A DNA stretch of 64,000 nt, from assembly GCA_033239525.1 (NCBI GenBank), contig BSYO01000038.1, forward strand, positions 11,349,041-11,413,040. Direction: 5' to 3'. Of this stretch, positions 49,201 through 59,438 are shown in pieces. Both the position numbers and the translations under genes were made by a program. The notes beneath the pieces were generated by a model. The model saw only the letters and a list, made by a program, of their open reading frames with translations. It made no database searches and was not told the origin of the DNA. This stretch comes from Nepenthes gracilis (lineage: Eukaryota; Streptophyta; Magnoliopsida; Caryophyllales; Nepenthaceae). Position 1 is the stretch's first letter, and each line of letters begins with the position of its first letter.

Positions 49201-49700
49201 AAAATAGATAGATGGGTTAAGTCACCCAATAGTATTATATCATTTACCCATCTATAATAGCGAGTTTACATAAAAATAGATAAATTGATGAGATATCAGG
49301 ACACCGAATGGTGTTCCATCCATCCATCCATCTGCAGTAACAAGCTCACGCAAGAGTAGATGGTCGATGAGACATTCGGTCACTTGGTGGCGTTCTTTCA
49401 GTTCTCGTCACGTACTAATAAATTTGATATTATTGGGTTTTCCATCATTGGCCTAAAATTGGGCCCACGTTGTTTCTTGACAGCATGAGAGTGTACCCGC
49501 TCGTAATTGCGGCTCATCCATCAGAACCGACCCAGTTCGCCCTAGGGCTTACCGACGGTGGGGTATGTGTCCTTGAACCGTTAGAATCAGAAGGCCGATG
49601 GGGCACACCTCCTCCTGCTGAAAATGGTGCCGGAAGTAGTACCCCTCACTCTGTTGCTGCCGCTGCCACCACTGCCACTGCTGATCAACCCCAACGATGA
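34343..49700 (+). CDS. TPR3: TOPLESS-related transcriptional corepressor, 25 coding exons
   Basis: Nuclear corepressor of 1137 residues recruited by EAR-motif (LxLxL) factors in hormone and developmental pathways. Coding exons: 34343-34422, 36410-36589, 37536-37649, 37735-37893, 38006-38186, 38271-38394, 38712-38824, 40905-41073, 41806-41915, 42012-42081, 42199-42272, 42443-42535, 42610-42705, 42809-42936, 43283-43517, 43594-43758, 43851-43943, 44232-44375, 45432-45542, 45632-45811, 46975-47103, 47199-47294, 48609-48797, 48939-49102, 49484-49700. Every junction is GT-AG and phase-consistent; the sum is 3414 nt. Domains: LisH at about 4-36 ([20 protein letters not shown]), CTLH, the rest of the tetramerising TPD to about 210, a Pro-rich linker with PLAGWMANP, then two WD40 propellers to the C-terminus (DQPQR). 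Length equals the family norm (about 1130). Details such as [31 protein letters not shown] and EAPKLE place it nearer Arabidopsis TPR3 than TPL or TPR2. Clade assignment is from memory, not a tree. Confidence 0.95.
36541..36934 (+). repeat. Tandem duplication unit 1: end of TPR exon 3 plus intron
   Basis: Starts with the last 49 bases of exon 3 and includes the donor and the first 345 bp of intron 3, with its (TA)n/(CATA)n microsatellite. It is repeated directly at an offset of 394 bp. Confidence 0.85.
36713..36820. repeat. (TA)n / (CATA)n / (CA)n compound microsatellite
   Basis: Alternating TA, CATATA and CA tracts in intron 3 of the TPR gene. A longer version occurs at 37104-37265 in the duplicate unit. 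Confidence 0.9.
36935..37386 (+). repeat. Tandem duplication unit 2 with an exon-3 ghost
   Basis: 36935-36983 repeats the last 49 bases of exon 3, followed by the same GTAATT donor. It differs by a few G-to-A or C-to-T changes (for example CCAAAAG for CCGAAAG and GATAG for GACAG). The unit is longer than unit 1 because its microsatellite has expanded. It lies wholly within intron 3. Confidence 0.85.
39358..39663. repeat. 153-bp direct tandem repeat in TPR intron 8
   Basis: GAAGAAAGACGTGGAATCGC at 39358 recurs as GAAGAAAGACATGAAGATTGC at 39511. Both units continue through CGTAAATATGACC, CTATAGTCCACA, ATTGTGCAC and AGTCTTTCTAGTTGGTGT. The GTGCAC block resembles a common dispersed plant repeat that I cannot name with certainty. 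Confidence 0.8.
40455..40722 (+). repeat. TATCGG-rich MITE-like repeat, intron 8 copy
   Basis: Shares AATATCGATATATATTGTTCAAT, a run of GATACCAATATGATTGCAACC and a CATGG right end with the 46073-46337 copy, in the same orientation. Confidence 0.6.
41216..41688 (+). repeat. TATCGG-rich MITE-like repeat, intron 9 copy or copies
   Basis: Left part (41216-41345) and right part (41595-41688, ending ATTCCATGC) both carry CCGATA/GATAC words of the family. It may be one copy split by unrelated sequence. Confidence 0.5.
42957..43175 (-). repeat. TATCGG-rich MITE-like repeat, intron 15 copy
   Basis: Begins GCATGGATAAAAATATTGAT, which is the reverse complement of the right end of the 46073-46337 copy, so it lies in the opposite orientation. 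It carries several TATCGG and CGGTATCGG words. Confidence 0.6.
44605..44820 (-). repeat. TATCGG-rich MITE-like repeat, intron 19 copy
   Basis: Degenerate copy with CAATATCTG, GGTATTGGGTATTGG and a CTGCAATATATTGCAA block comparable to the other family members. Confidence 0.45.
46073..46337 (+). repeat. TATCGG-rich MITE-like repeat, intron 21 copy (reference copy)
   Basis: 265 bp with inverted ends GCATGGATG and CATCCATGC, rich in CGGTATCGG and CCGATAC words near the left end. It is the clearest copy of the family. No transposase and no convincing target duplication are visible. Confidence 0.65.
48353..48480. repeat. TATCGG-rich MITE-like repeat, intron 23 fragment
   Basis: Short fragment with GTCGGTATCACTATTAGTATC and GGCCAATATACCG words of the family. 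Confidence 0.4.
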
Positions 49701-50200
49701 CCCATTTCTCTGCTCTTCCACGAGGACAACATTTTTTTTTTTTTTTGGAAAAGGCAGATCCTCACCCTCATGAAGCTTGTGATAGTGGCATTCATATCTT
49801 CCCTTTGTGAAAAGCTTGGCACGTGCTACCCTCTGTCAAAGACTTGATGGAAGCCAAGATCAAACAGTTTGATCTAGAGAACTGGGAATTTTCGTGAGGT
49901 TATAAGTTGGCACTTGCCTGTGAAGTGCGATCAGGAAGGGAGGGATGGATTTTTTTCTTTTTCCCCGGATAATTAACCGATTTCTTTATTTAATTTTTAA
50001 AGGTAATAGGTCTGACTTTTCATTGATTTTGAATTTAGCTCCTGTTTAGCCATTTGCAGAAATTAGTAGTCTGTAATTGCTAGTTGCTTAGTCATGGTAA
50101 TCATGTACCTACTGCACTCTCCAGTTTCTGAAGCTTTTCTTGGAAGAATTGTGTATATGCAAAACAAAATTTTTTAAGCTATAAGCTGGCCAGTGTACAT
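49701..50200 (+). other. 3' UTR and downstream flank of the TPR gene
   Basis: After the TGA at 49698-49700 the sequence stays of mixed composition, with a T run at 49732-49746, to about 50180, as expected for a plant 3' UTR. No single polyadenylation signal is decisive. AT-rich spacer follows to 50591. Confidence 0.45.
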
Positions 50201-50591
50201 AATTCTTATCTCACAGGAACCGGAAAAAATTAGACATATGCGGTCTTATCTCTAACATTATATCGAGATTGTTTCTATAACTTGAATTTGTGAGTTCAGG
50301 TCATAATAGAGTTTGTGTTTGAATTCATGTTTTCGTTACTTGTAAATATGCAATTATGAATTAATTGTGATTTGAGTTTGGCTAAAACCCAAATGTTATA
50401 ATTACTCTTGGGTTTACTATGCTTTAATTAAAACTTGGATCAAATGTAGTATATATATCATAATATATAAAATGGGTTAAATGAAGTATAAATTTAAATG
50501 TTTATTTGTAAATTAAATTGACTAAAACCCCTGGTAATATTATTATTTTTTCCTTTTAAAAGATAATAGTTTTTGCGTTGGGTTTTAGGTT

Positions 50592-51691
50592 TGGTGGGTA
50601 GGCCCATAGTAGACAGGTCCAATAAAAAAAACGGCCCAAAGTTCAGAAAAGTCTAAGTGTGTGTTAGACGGTCAATGTTAGCATTGACCGCACGGAGCAT
50701 CAACTAGGCGGCCAACGTGCTCCCTCAAGACGATCAGCATTCCTGTTGATCGGAAGCACTATAGCAGTAGGTCGCGAAAAGACATAAAACCTAATATGGG
50801 CCAGACCCAATTTGGCAGACGTTTCCGTACACGACAGGCAACGGTCCGTTCTCTGATTTCACGCATTCCTTGAAACCAATCTCATCTAAAGAATGCATCA
50901 ACTGATTCAGCGCCTTTCCCATGTAAAAGGCGTCAGATTTTCTCTTCCTACCCATGATGGAGCCTAACGGTAACAAAAGTACAGAAGGAAGACAAATAAT
51001 CTGGAAACCTGTTACCTGCTCAGAAAGGAAACGATCTCATCAGATTGCGCTAGCCAAGCCTTCCTGTTCAAGGAAGGCCGCCCAATACCAAGCAGGGATC
51101 ACGCCTTCTTGGCCAAGGAAGGTCGCACTTTCCACCGTCTATATAACTCCACAGAGTCTTCACTCTGAGGGGACACGATCTGAAACACGAACACAGATGC
51201 AAAAATTCAACGAAGTGTTACTACAAAAATCCTTGAGCATACTTACGCTCGTACCTAAGCGAACAATCGCTTACTTTGCCAATCCCACTCCAAGCCTCCA
51301 GATTTCAAAGACTTCGCCCACTCCCCGAGATCCGTCTTTCTAAGCTTCCACGCTTTCAGGATGTAACTTCCCACTCGTTCCTTGCGAACATCGAGTCGGA
51401 AAACCATACTCTCGATGAGTCACGGGAACGTCTCTTACATCTATAGGCCAACACTCCCATCAATCTTAATCTCGCTCCCTATCTCTTTTTACTTATCAGT
51501 TCACCTTCTTAAAGTTCGAAGGCTTGTTGCTAATTTGAGCGTCGGAGTATTTTCGGTGGGACAATATCCCGCCGACACCTAACCTCTTGTTTATTGTAGT
51601 GGTGTGTAGGGTTCAAACTCGGTGAATAGAGTTGGATCCAAACGATCAAGCGAATTTGAATCAGTTCGAAGTCGGATACAGGTACGCATCA
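50592..51691 (+). repeat. Gypsy element C 5' LTR
   Basis: 1100 bp, TGGTGGGTA to GCATCA. TATATAA at 51140-51146 marks the U3/R promoter; the same box lies at 58891 in the 3' LTR at an equal offset. Several imperfect hairpins occur at 50665-50760. Confidence 0.9.
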
Positions 51692-51692
51692 T

Positions 51693-51711
51693 TGGCGCCG
51701 TCTGTGGAAAG
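51693..51711 (+). promoter_or_regulatory. Primer-binding site of Gypsy element C
   Basis: TGGCGCCGTCTGTGGAAAG begins two bases after the LTR end. It is the site type seen in Tat-lineage Gypsy elements; the tRNA was not matched here. Confidence 0.8.
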
Positions 51712-51772
51712 CGCTTATAAGAAGAAAACTACGTTTCCCAGAAGCTCTTTCCAACCAATACCCTCAAACAAA

Positions 51773-53310
51773 ATGGTGAATACAAGGGCACAAGTGAGCG
51801 AGTCAGCCTGAGATGTGATCTCACCAAACCAGGACCACGCTATTCGCGCCGTGGTTAATGGGGTAGCCGGTGGAATTCCGTCATCTTTCTTCTAAAACCT
51901 GGCGGAGCATATGCACAACACGGATAGAATGTTTCAAGTACTCTACTCCCGCCAGGAGCAAGCACAGTTGGGGGTTGCACCGGCGGTGGCCCCAGCACCG
52001 GCGTCCAGACAATGAGGCCAGAGAAAGAAAGTTATGGCCCGACGGACTAGAAGTCTAACCAGCGCTCCAGCGCCAGAGTCCTCACATGCCCAAAGTCATT
52101 TAAGGCGTGAAGAGCGGGGAACCAACTTTACCCCGGAGGAAAGTCTAGAATGGAGGAACTCTAGATACTCCTGAGTATAATCTAGACCCCAAGCTCAGGA
52201 GGGAGCCTCTCGGGTCGCTAGATTTGCCGGAGATAGCAGCCGCCCGACTGCTGGACAAGCCAGGGAGAGAACGGAGTTGAGGGCATATCTCAACTCCAAA
52301 AGATCTGCTGATGTCATTCCAGCAGATCTAAAGCTGGATAAGATATGGAACCACGTCTTCAAAGACGATAAGCGCGCAGCCAGTATTAACAAATCTCCCT
52401 TCACAGCGGAGTTCTTAAATCATCCTATGTCGACAAAGTTTAAAATGCCCACTCTTGACTCTTACGATGGGAGCGCTGATCCCGTTAATCATTTCACTCA
52501 CTTTTGCACCCATCTGGGTCTACAAGGGCTAGAGGATGCCACCATGTGTTGCTGCTTCCCACTCACCTTAAAAGGGGACGCACGCATCTAGTTCCATCAT
52601 CTCCCCTTGGACTCAATCCAAAGTTTTCAGGAACTTACGGATCTCTTCTTGTCCTAGTATGCCTCCAACCGTAGGGAGGAAAAGCAGCCATGGCATTTGT
52701 CGCATATTAAGCAGAAGCATGGAGAGAACCCATGGAGGTTCTTGGATCGTTTCGTGGCAGAAGCTAGACGGATCTCCCGACTCACGGAGGAAATGAAACT
52801 AGGCAATTTCATCTCCGCGCAGGCACATGGAGAATTCTTTAGGCACTTGGCGCATAAGAATCCGTAGACTTTTTAGGAAGCGGAGTCTATCACTAGGGCC
52901 TACGTGGCAGTAGAAGAGGCTAACGAGACAAAATATCCCGACCAGCCCGAATAGTCTCACTCTTTCTCGCCTGAAGGAAAGAGGAAATACAACGGTGGTG
53001 ATCACTCCCACCAAAAGCACCACAAGATTGGGCCACTAGAGTGCAAGGACTACGGGCCCATCAGCCTAACGCCCTTGGCTGACACGCGATCAAACGTCCT
53101 CATGCAAATCCGTGGGGAGAAGTTCCTTAAGTGGCCAAAAACACTTAAGAAGGCGAAGGGAGGAAATTAAGCAAAGTACTGTGATTTTCATCGATCACCT
53201 GGGCACTCCACAGAGGACTACAAGACCCTTCAGCGGGAGATTGAGGAACTGATTAGAAGAGGCCACCTCACTAGGTTTGTTTAAGGCCCTGGTCAGAGCT
53301 CTAGCAGTAC
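51773..53310 (+). pseudogene. Gag of Gypsy element C, many stops
   Basis: ATG at 51773 begins the frame. Capsid homology is clear in the 104-codon open stretch 52277-52591 (KSPFTAEFLNHPM, then LDSYDGSADPVNHF) and continues through KHGENPWRFLDRFVAEARRI. More than ten in-frame stops interrupt it. The CCHC-type knuckle region at about 53178-53235 reads YCDFHRSPGHSTEDY, so the final Cys is Tyr. Gag would package the RNA; this copy cannot. Confidence 0.85.
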
Positions 53311-53479
53311 GAGCGGAGAAGGATCGGGGTCTTCTCCACTAAGAAATCGGGTTGCAGTAGGAGTGATCAACATGATCACCACCTGGCCGATCAAGAACCC
53401 AGCAGACAACAAGGACCAGCACGCAGGGAGGAAGAAGTAACGCACTACTGACACCGTCATCAGTTTTAGTGACAGTTCC

Positions 53480-54984
53480 TGGCACATGTAGTTTCCCCCC
53501 ATGCAGACTCCCTTATTATATTTGCACTCATTTTTGACGGTAGTTTTGACTACCAGATGAAACGAGTATTTATTGATAATGAAAATTCTTGCGATTTGCT
53601 TTATCTTGATACATTTTTTAAACTTGGTTTAAAAAAGAGTCAATTAAAACCTGCAGAAGGCCTATTGTACGGCCTTGACAATGAACCGGTGCCCATTCAA
53701 GGGACAATCCGATTGGAAGTCACCCTAGGAACGTACTTGAAAATGGCAAGTCGTACACTTACCTTCTTGGTAGTCGACTTGCCCTCTGTATACAACGTAA
53801 TATTGGGTTGGCTGTGCCTAACAGTGTTCAGGGCCATCACTTCAATACCACACCTCAAAATAAAATTTCCAACGCCATACGGTGTGGGCGAAATACTCGG
53901 TGACCAAGTCACTGGACGGACATGCTACATGTCACAGATTGGTCCTAATGACAGCACCAGAGCGGTAGGAGAACTTGACCATCGAGACGAAACAACTCTG
54001 CAGCAAGTGCAGTCCGGTAAAGCAACTGACCTAATCCCACTGAATTTAGAAGATCCAGAAAACTGCATACAGATCGACGGATCACTCAGCGGTACGCTGT
54101 GCGAAGAACTGATCACATTCCTGCGACGAAACGCTGACATATTCGCACGGACTCCCGTTGACATGCCTGGGATTCCAGACCGGGTAATTTTCCATAAGCT
54201 GAGCCTCGACCCAGACCAAAAACCCGTCAGGCAAAAGCGGAGAAGCCACTTAGTAGAAAAGTTAGTCACCATCTGGGAGAAAGTAAAGAAACTGCTGAAT
54301 GCTAGATTTATCAGAGAGGTCCAATACCCTGATTGGCTCTCCAACGTAGTCCTGGTAAAGAAGAGTAGCAGGAAGTGGAGAATGTGCGTCGATTTCACCA
54401 ACGTTAACAAAGCCTGCGCAAATGACAGCTTTCCTTTATCCAAGATTGACCTGCTGGTAAACTTGACGTCCAGATATGAGCTGTTGAGCTTCATGGATGC
54501 CTATTTGGATTATAACCAGATCTGGATGAGTCCGGATGACGAAGAGCATACCTCGTTCATGACAGATCAGGGGACTTATTGCTATAAGGTGATGCCCTTT
54601 GGATTGAAGAATGCGAGAGCCACGTACCAGCGGCTGGTAAACAAAATGTTTGAAAAACAGATCGGCCGCAATATAAAAGTCTATGTTGACGACATGCTAG
54701 TCAAGAGCAGAACCACAGGCGACCATATCCGTGATCTGGCAGAGTCATTTGAGGTGCTCTGTGAGTATCAAATGAAGCTGAATCCGGCTAAGTGCGCCTT
54801 CAGGATAGCCTCGGAAAAATTCTTGGGTTTCATCGTCTCCCATCGAGGGATTGAGGCAAACCCAGAGAAAATCAAGCCCCTCACAGACATGGCTCCCCCA
54901 CGAAGTATCAAGGATGTCCGACGTCTAACTGGACGATTGACAGCTTTGTCCCGCTTCTTGGCAAAGTCAGGTGACAAGTATTAG
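53480..54984 (+). pseudogene. Protease and reverse transcriptase of Gypsy element C
   Basis: The uninterrupted frame from 53557 (475 codons) starts inside the aspartic protease (VFIDNENSCDLLYLDTF; the catalytic Asp is kept but the usual Gly of the motif is Glu). It passes the conserved LPSVYNVILG and continues into reverse transcriptase: KWRMCVDFTNVNKAC, SFMDAYLDYNQIWM, VMPFGLKNARATYQR, and YVDD at 54682-54693. Gag is in a different frame, implying a frameshift near 53550. The frame ends at TAG 54982-54984 in the connection region. Catalytic residues of reverse transcriptase look intact. Confidence 0.9.
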
Positions 54985-55527
54985 ACATTCTTTAAGGCTC
55001 TAAGGGGAACAAAATCAAACGATTTTCAGTGGACGGCAGATTGCCAGGCGGCCTTTAATGAGTTGAAGTAATACCTGGCTAGCCCGCCGTTACTAACATC
55101 GCCCAAGGTCAGAGAAGAGCTGTACATCTACTTGGCAGTGTCAGAGGTGTCCTTCAGCTCCGTCCTCGTATGCCAGGACTCCGATACCCAACGGTCGATC
55201 TATTATGTGAGCAAAATACTGATTGGCCTAGAGACATGCTACCCGTGCACAGAAAAGTTGGCTTTAGCTCTTATACTTTTCGCGCGAAAACTAAGGCCCT
55301 ACTTTCAGGCACACTGCATCATAGTTCTCACCGACTAGCATCTGAAGAGCATACTCCAGAAACCTGATGTTTCTGAACGGTTGGTGAAGTGGGCTATAGA
55401 ATGAGGCGAGTTCGACATTGAGTTTCGACCCAGTCCAACCATAAAAGTACAGGCTCTGGCCGACTTCATTGTCTAGACCACGACCCCGACTCTCGAATAG
55501 CAGCTCTCAAAGAACACGAAACAGCGC
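54985..55527 (+). pseudogene. Reverse transcriptase connection region of element C
   Basis: Same frame as the upstream ORF. It encodes the RNase H-like domain that Gypsy elements carry after the polymerase (QWTADCQAAFNELK, IYLAVSEVSFSSVL, YPCTEKLALALILFARKLRPYF), with stops at about 55069, 55336, 55402, 55474 and 55498. Confidence 0.8.
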
Positions 55528-56031
55528 ATGGAGGCTTCAGAATGGGTACTCTACGTAGACGGATTATCCACAGACACGGGTAGTGGAGCAGGGGTGGTCC
55601 TCATGACCCCTGACGGGTTTCAGGTGAAATACTCCCTTAGACTCGACTTTTCGGCCACCAACAATGTTGCTGAATATGAAGCCCTGCTAGTCGGGTTAAG
55701 ATTAGCAAAAGGGTACTCAGTGAAGCGACTGATTGTTTATAACGACTCTAAGCTAGTCGTCGTTAATGGAAACTTCGAGACGAACAATCCACACATGGCC
55801 AAATACTTGACCAGGGTAAGGGAGGCCACCCGTAATTTTGACAATCTAACCTTAGTCCATGTTTTCAGAAATGAAAATTGGAAGGCCGATCAGTTGGCAA
55901 GAGTAGCGGCTGCCGAAAATTCAGAACAGTACTTGAAAAATATGAGGGAGGTCCTGAACGCTCTCAGTATAGAGGGACAAAAGGCGGAAGGAAAACTGGA
56001 CGACACCCTACTTGAAATATCTAGCGAATAA
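55528..56031 (+). pseudogene. RNase H of Gypsy element C
   Basis: A 167-codon open stretch with the RNase H catalytic set: Asp in LYVDG, Glu in AEYEALL, Asp in YNDSKL and Asp in KADQLA. It degrades the RNA strand during reverse transcription. The frame ends at 56031, while integrase continues one frame over from about 56010, so a single-base frameshift separates them. Confidence 0.85.
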
Positions 56032-56727
56032 AACATTGTCAGAAGACGCAGAAGAGGCCAGGTGGATAAAGAGAACGATCGGCTGGTACACTATAGTCGA
56101 CCGGCGGCTGTATCGCCACAGCTACTCGACTCCGTACCTCCGTTGCCTAACCCCTGAAGAGGCGGACTATGTCTTGAGCGAAGTGCACCTTGGGATTTGC
56201 GGATCGCACGTCAGCAGAAAAAACCTAGCATTCAAGATTATGCGGTAGGGCTACTATTGGCCCTTGATGAAAAAGGATGCACTCGAGTTTGTAAAGAGGT
56301 GCGAAAGCTGCCAGCTTCACGGAAACCTTCGCCCCTAGCCATCTGCCGAGTTGAAATCCCTTCAGGTGTCGTGGTTCTTCGCGCAATGGGGGCTCGACAT
56401 TCTTGGCCCATTTTTCATTGCAACCGGGTAAAGAAAGTTCATAATAGTAGGCATCGACTACTTCATAAAGCGTGTCGAGGCCGTCCCGCTGGCCAAAATC
56501 ACAGAATACAACGCACTTGAGTTCGTTTGTCAGAATATCATCAGTAGGTTTGGCGTTCCAGAAGTCATTGTGACTGACAATGGGACTCAATTCTCAGAAA
56601 AATGCTTCACTAAATATTGCACCAGCCTTGGGATTAGGCTGGTCCACACTTCGGTGGCATACCCCCAAGCGAATGGATAGGTGGAGGTCACAAACCGAAT
56701 GCTACTCCACGGGCTCAAGGAAGGGGA
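56009..56727 (+). pseudogene. Integrase of Gypsy element C, truncated
   Basis: HHCC zinc-binding region (EVHLGICGSHVS to CESCQLHG), then the catalytic core: WGLDILGPF, VIVTDNGTQF, and Glu in the VEV that follows the YPQANG motif at about 56655-56685. Stops occur at 56246-56248, after the Cys pair and twice more in the core. Similarity ends abruptly at about 56727, before the C-terminal domain, where antisense-ORF sequence begins. Confidence 0.85.
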
Positions 56728-56739
56728 CCATGAGCGGTC

Positions 56740-57910
56740 GTATAAAACCCTGGTTATCCAGGAGACCCATGAGCAAGGAAGGGGACCCACGTTGGCAGGG
56801 ATGGCGGCGACCTCAGACATGAACTCCGCCATTGGATCCTCTGGAGTATCCTCCATCCTGGTTGGCTCCCTGGGAACAGTGGGGGGGGCTCCAAAATCGG
56901 CTCCTATTGCTCAGTCAGAATTACCACAACAGGCAATCCAACGGACGCCTCCTGCAGCCCAAGCCCCTCGATGGATGGATCCCGAGTCAACCCCGACGGT
57001 GCAGGCTATGCGAGAACAACGCCGCCGCTCAACCTGGCTTTCATAAGCCTCATAGCCAGCTCCACTTCTATCCCAGAGGCGGCGCCTACACCCGCAAAAT
57101 GCCTAGCAGAGAGATAGTCTAGCCCTGAGGACGACAAATAAGGCACCACCGAGGCCGCCCTCTTTTGCCTTGGACTGGGAGGACTTGCATCAGATGGGCG
57201 GGGACCAATGATAAAACCCTTCTTCCTCCGCAGGACCTCCGGCAGTGTGATTTTCAGTTTCTGGACTGGAGACGGAGGCCCCACTTGGCCTTCTTTGCCT
57301 CGACAAGAGAGACCAAGTGGTCTCTCTGGAAATCTCCCAGGTTATCCTCTATGAGCTTAACCAGCCAAGCCAAGGACGCTGTCTCAGCTTCCGAAGGCGC
57401 CCCCGTATACATCTCAGGCACCTAGCCCCACTTCTTGAGTAAGGGCCAGGACTCACCAACACAAACAAAAAATAATCGGTTCTTCCAGTTCTTCAGGGAG
57501 TCGTATATGACGGTAGTTATCTTAAGACTGTCGCGAGGGGATAAAGAAATCCACTCCGCTCCCTGATTAAGCTTGAAGATCCCCCTAACCATTGATATCG
57601 TCAACAGCCTCGAGTGTTGACGAAGGAAAATGCAAAGGTGGCATAGATACCTGATGGCATTAGCATGAAACTGAGCAATGGGGACTTGAAGCGCCCGAAA
57701 AATCAACATCAACTCGTCGGGGATTGGAAGGCGGAGCCCACTCCTTAAATGGACTTCGTATACGGTCACGAAACCCGTAGGGGGCAAGAAAGCCCTGTCG
57801 TCCTTCCCAGGAACGTGGAAGGCAATCTCTTGTGGAATGTTGTACTCCACGTACAATACTTTCATGTCGTTTTCTCTCAGAATGGAGGCAATGTCGGCGA
57901 CGGAGGCCAT
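56740..57910 (-). pseudogene. Antisense ORF of Gypsy element C (Transposase_28-like)
   Basis: On the minus strand the ATG at 57910 opens a 162-codon frame to 57422 (DDRAFLPPTGFVTVYEVHLR, ELMLIFRALQVPIAQF, NRLFFVCVGESWPLL). It resembles the plant putative gypsy-type transposon domain, and also the plus-strand remnant at 24601-26430. After the stop, coding similarity continues (57410-57290, ETASLAWLVKLIEDNLGDF) and shifts frame towards a Pro/Ser-rich tail. Such antisense frames between integrase and the 3' LTR are known in Tat/Retand elements; their role is unknown. CACGTG words at about 58034 and 58131, upstream on its own strand, could belong to its promoter. Confidence 0.7.
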
Positions 57911-58328
57911 GGCCAGAATTAGGGTTTTTTCTTCTTCTCAATAGAATAAGAAAGACAAATAAACAAAGGAAGGCGCAGAAAATTCAAAATAAAACAAGTT
58001 GATGATTTAAAAACCCGTATGAAAGTGTGCACCATCATTATCGCCACGTGTCGTTTCCCCAAAAGGGGACTTACGAATCGGATCCTCCGGCTCATCAAAT
58101 TTCGGGATTCTGAACATACCGCATGAAGACACGTGGCACACTTTTTTGACAGGACGGCTAGTGGCCAACGCTTCCTTCTCCAAGTTGCTCGAAAATTTTT
58201 CAAAAATGGTCAACAAATCCGATCAACGCTTTGGAAGTACTTAAGGCTCCTCTTCAGACGGGCAACGACTCCGTCAACAAAAATAAGCGCATCCCATCAT
58301 GAATATACTCGAGGCCAGAATCCAGACC

Positions 58329-58345
58329 ACCGGCGTGGGGGCTAG
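58329..58345 (+). promoter_or_regulatory. Polypurine tract of Gypsy element C
   Basis: CCGGCGTGGGGGCTAG lies directly before the 3' LTR start TGATGGG. It is the expected primer for plus-strand DNA synthesis. Confidence 0.65.
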
Positions 58346-59438
58346 TGATGGGTACGTCCATAGCAGGCAAACCTAATAAGAAAAATGGCCCAAAGTCCAA
58401 AAAAGCCCAGGCGCATGTTAGACGGTCAACACTAGCATTGACCGCACGGAGCGCCAACTAGGCGGTCAACGTGCTCCCTCAAGACGGTCAACATTTCTGC
58501 TGACCGGAAGCACTGTAGCAGTAGGCCGCGAAAAGACATAAAATCTAATATGGGCCAGGCCAAATTTTGCAGAAGTTTCTGTACACGATAAGTAATGGTC
58601 CTTTCCCTGATTTCACGCCTTCCTTGAAGCCAGTCTCTAAAAAATACATCAATTGATTCAGTGCCCTTCTTATGAGGAAGGCGCCAGATTCTCTCTTCCT
58701 ACCCACGATGGAGCTTAACGGTAACAAAAGTATAAAAGAAAGGAAAATAATTTGGAGACTCGTTACCCACTCAGAAAGAAAACAATCCCATCAGATTGCG
58801 TCAGTCAAGCCTTCCTGCTCAATGAAGGCCACCCAACACAAGGTAGGGATCACACCTTCTTAGCCAAGAAAGGTCACACTCCCCACTGTCTATATAACCC
58901 TACAGAGTCTCCACTTTGGGGGGACATGATCTGAGACACGAACATAGACGCAAAAATACAACGCAGTGCTACTACAAAAATCATTGAGCATACTTACGCT
59001 TGTACCTAAGCGAACAATCGCTTACTTTGGCAATCCCACTCTAAGCCGCCAAATTTCAGAGACTTCGCCCACTCCTCGAAATCCGTCATTCTAAGCTTTC
59101 ACGCTTTCAGGATGTAGCTTCCCACTCGTTCCTTGTGAACGAGTCAGAAAACCATACTCTCGACGAGTTATGGGAACGTCTCTTACATCTACAGGCCAAC
59201 ACTCCCATCAATCTTAATCTCGCTCCCTATCTCTTTTTACTTATCAGTTCACATTTTTAAAGTTTAAAGGCTTGTTGCTGACTTGAGCGTAGGAGTATTT
59301 TCGATGGGACAATATCCCGCCGATACCTAACCTCTTATTTATTGTAGTGGTGTGCAGGGTTCACACTCGATGAATAGAGTCAGATCCAAACGATCAAGCA
59401 AATCCAAATCTATTCAAAATCGAATCTAGATACGCATT
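58346..59438 (+). repeat. Gypsy element C 3' LTR
   Basis: Direct repeat of 50592-51691, starting TGATGGGTACG, with TATATAA at 58891-58897. The terminal CA is lost. Confidence 0.88.

Larger units (their letters stand above)
50592..59438 (+). mobile_element. Tat-type Ty3/Gypsy LTR retrotransposon (element C), decayed
   Basis: LTRs of about 1.1 kb (50592-51691 and 58346-59438) flank primer site, gag, protease, reverse transcriptase, RNase H, integrase and an antisense frame, in Gypsy order. A G-rich polypurine tract precedes the 3' LTR. LTRs differ by roughly 8 percent in a 145-bp sample, mostly transitions, so the insertion is older than the Copia one. Gag and pol carry many stops and at least two frameshifts, and integrase is cut short. 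No matching target duplication is evident, and the right LTR end is eroded (GCATTT in place of GCATCA). The TGGCGCC primer site and the antisense frame place it in the Tat/Retand group. Confidence 0.93.
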
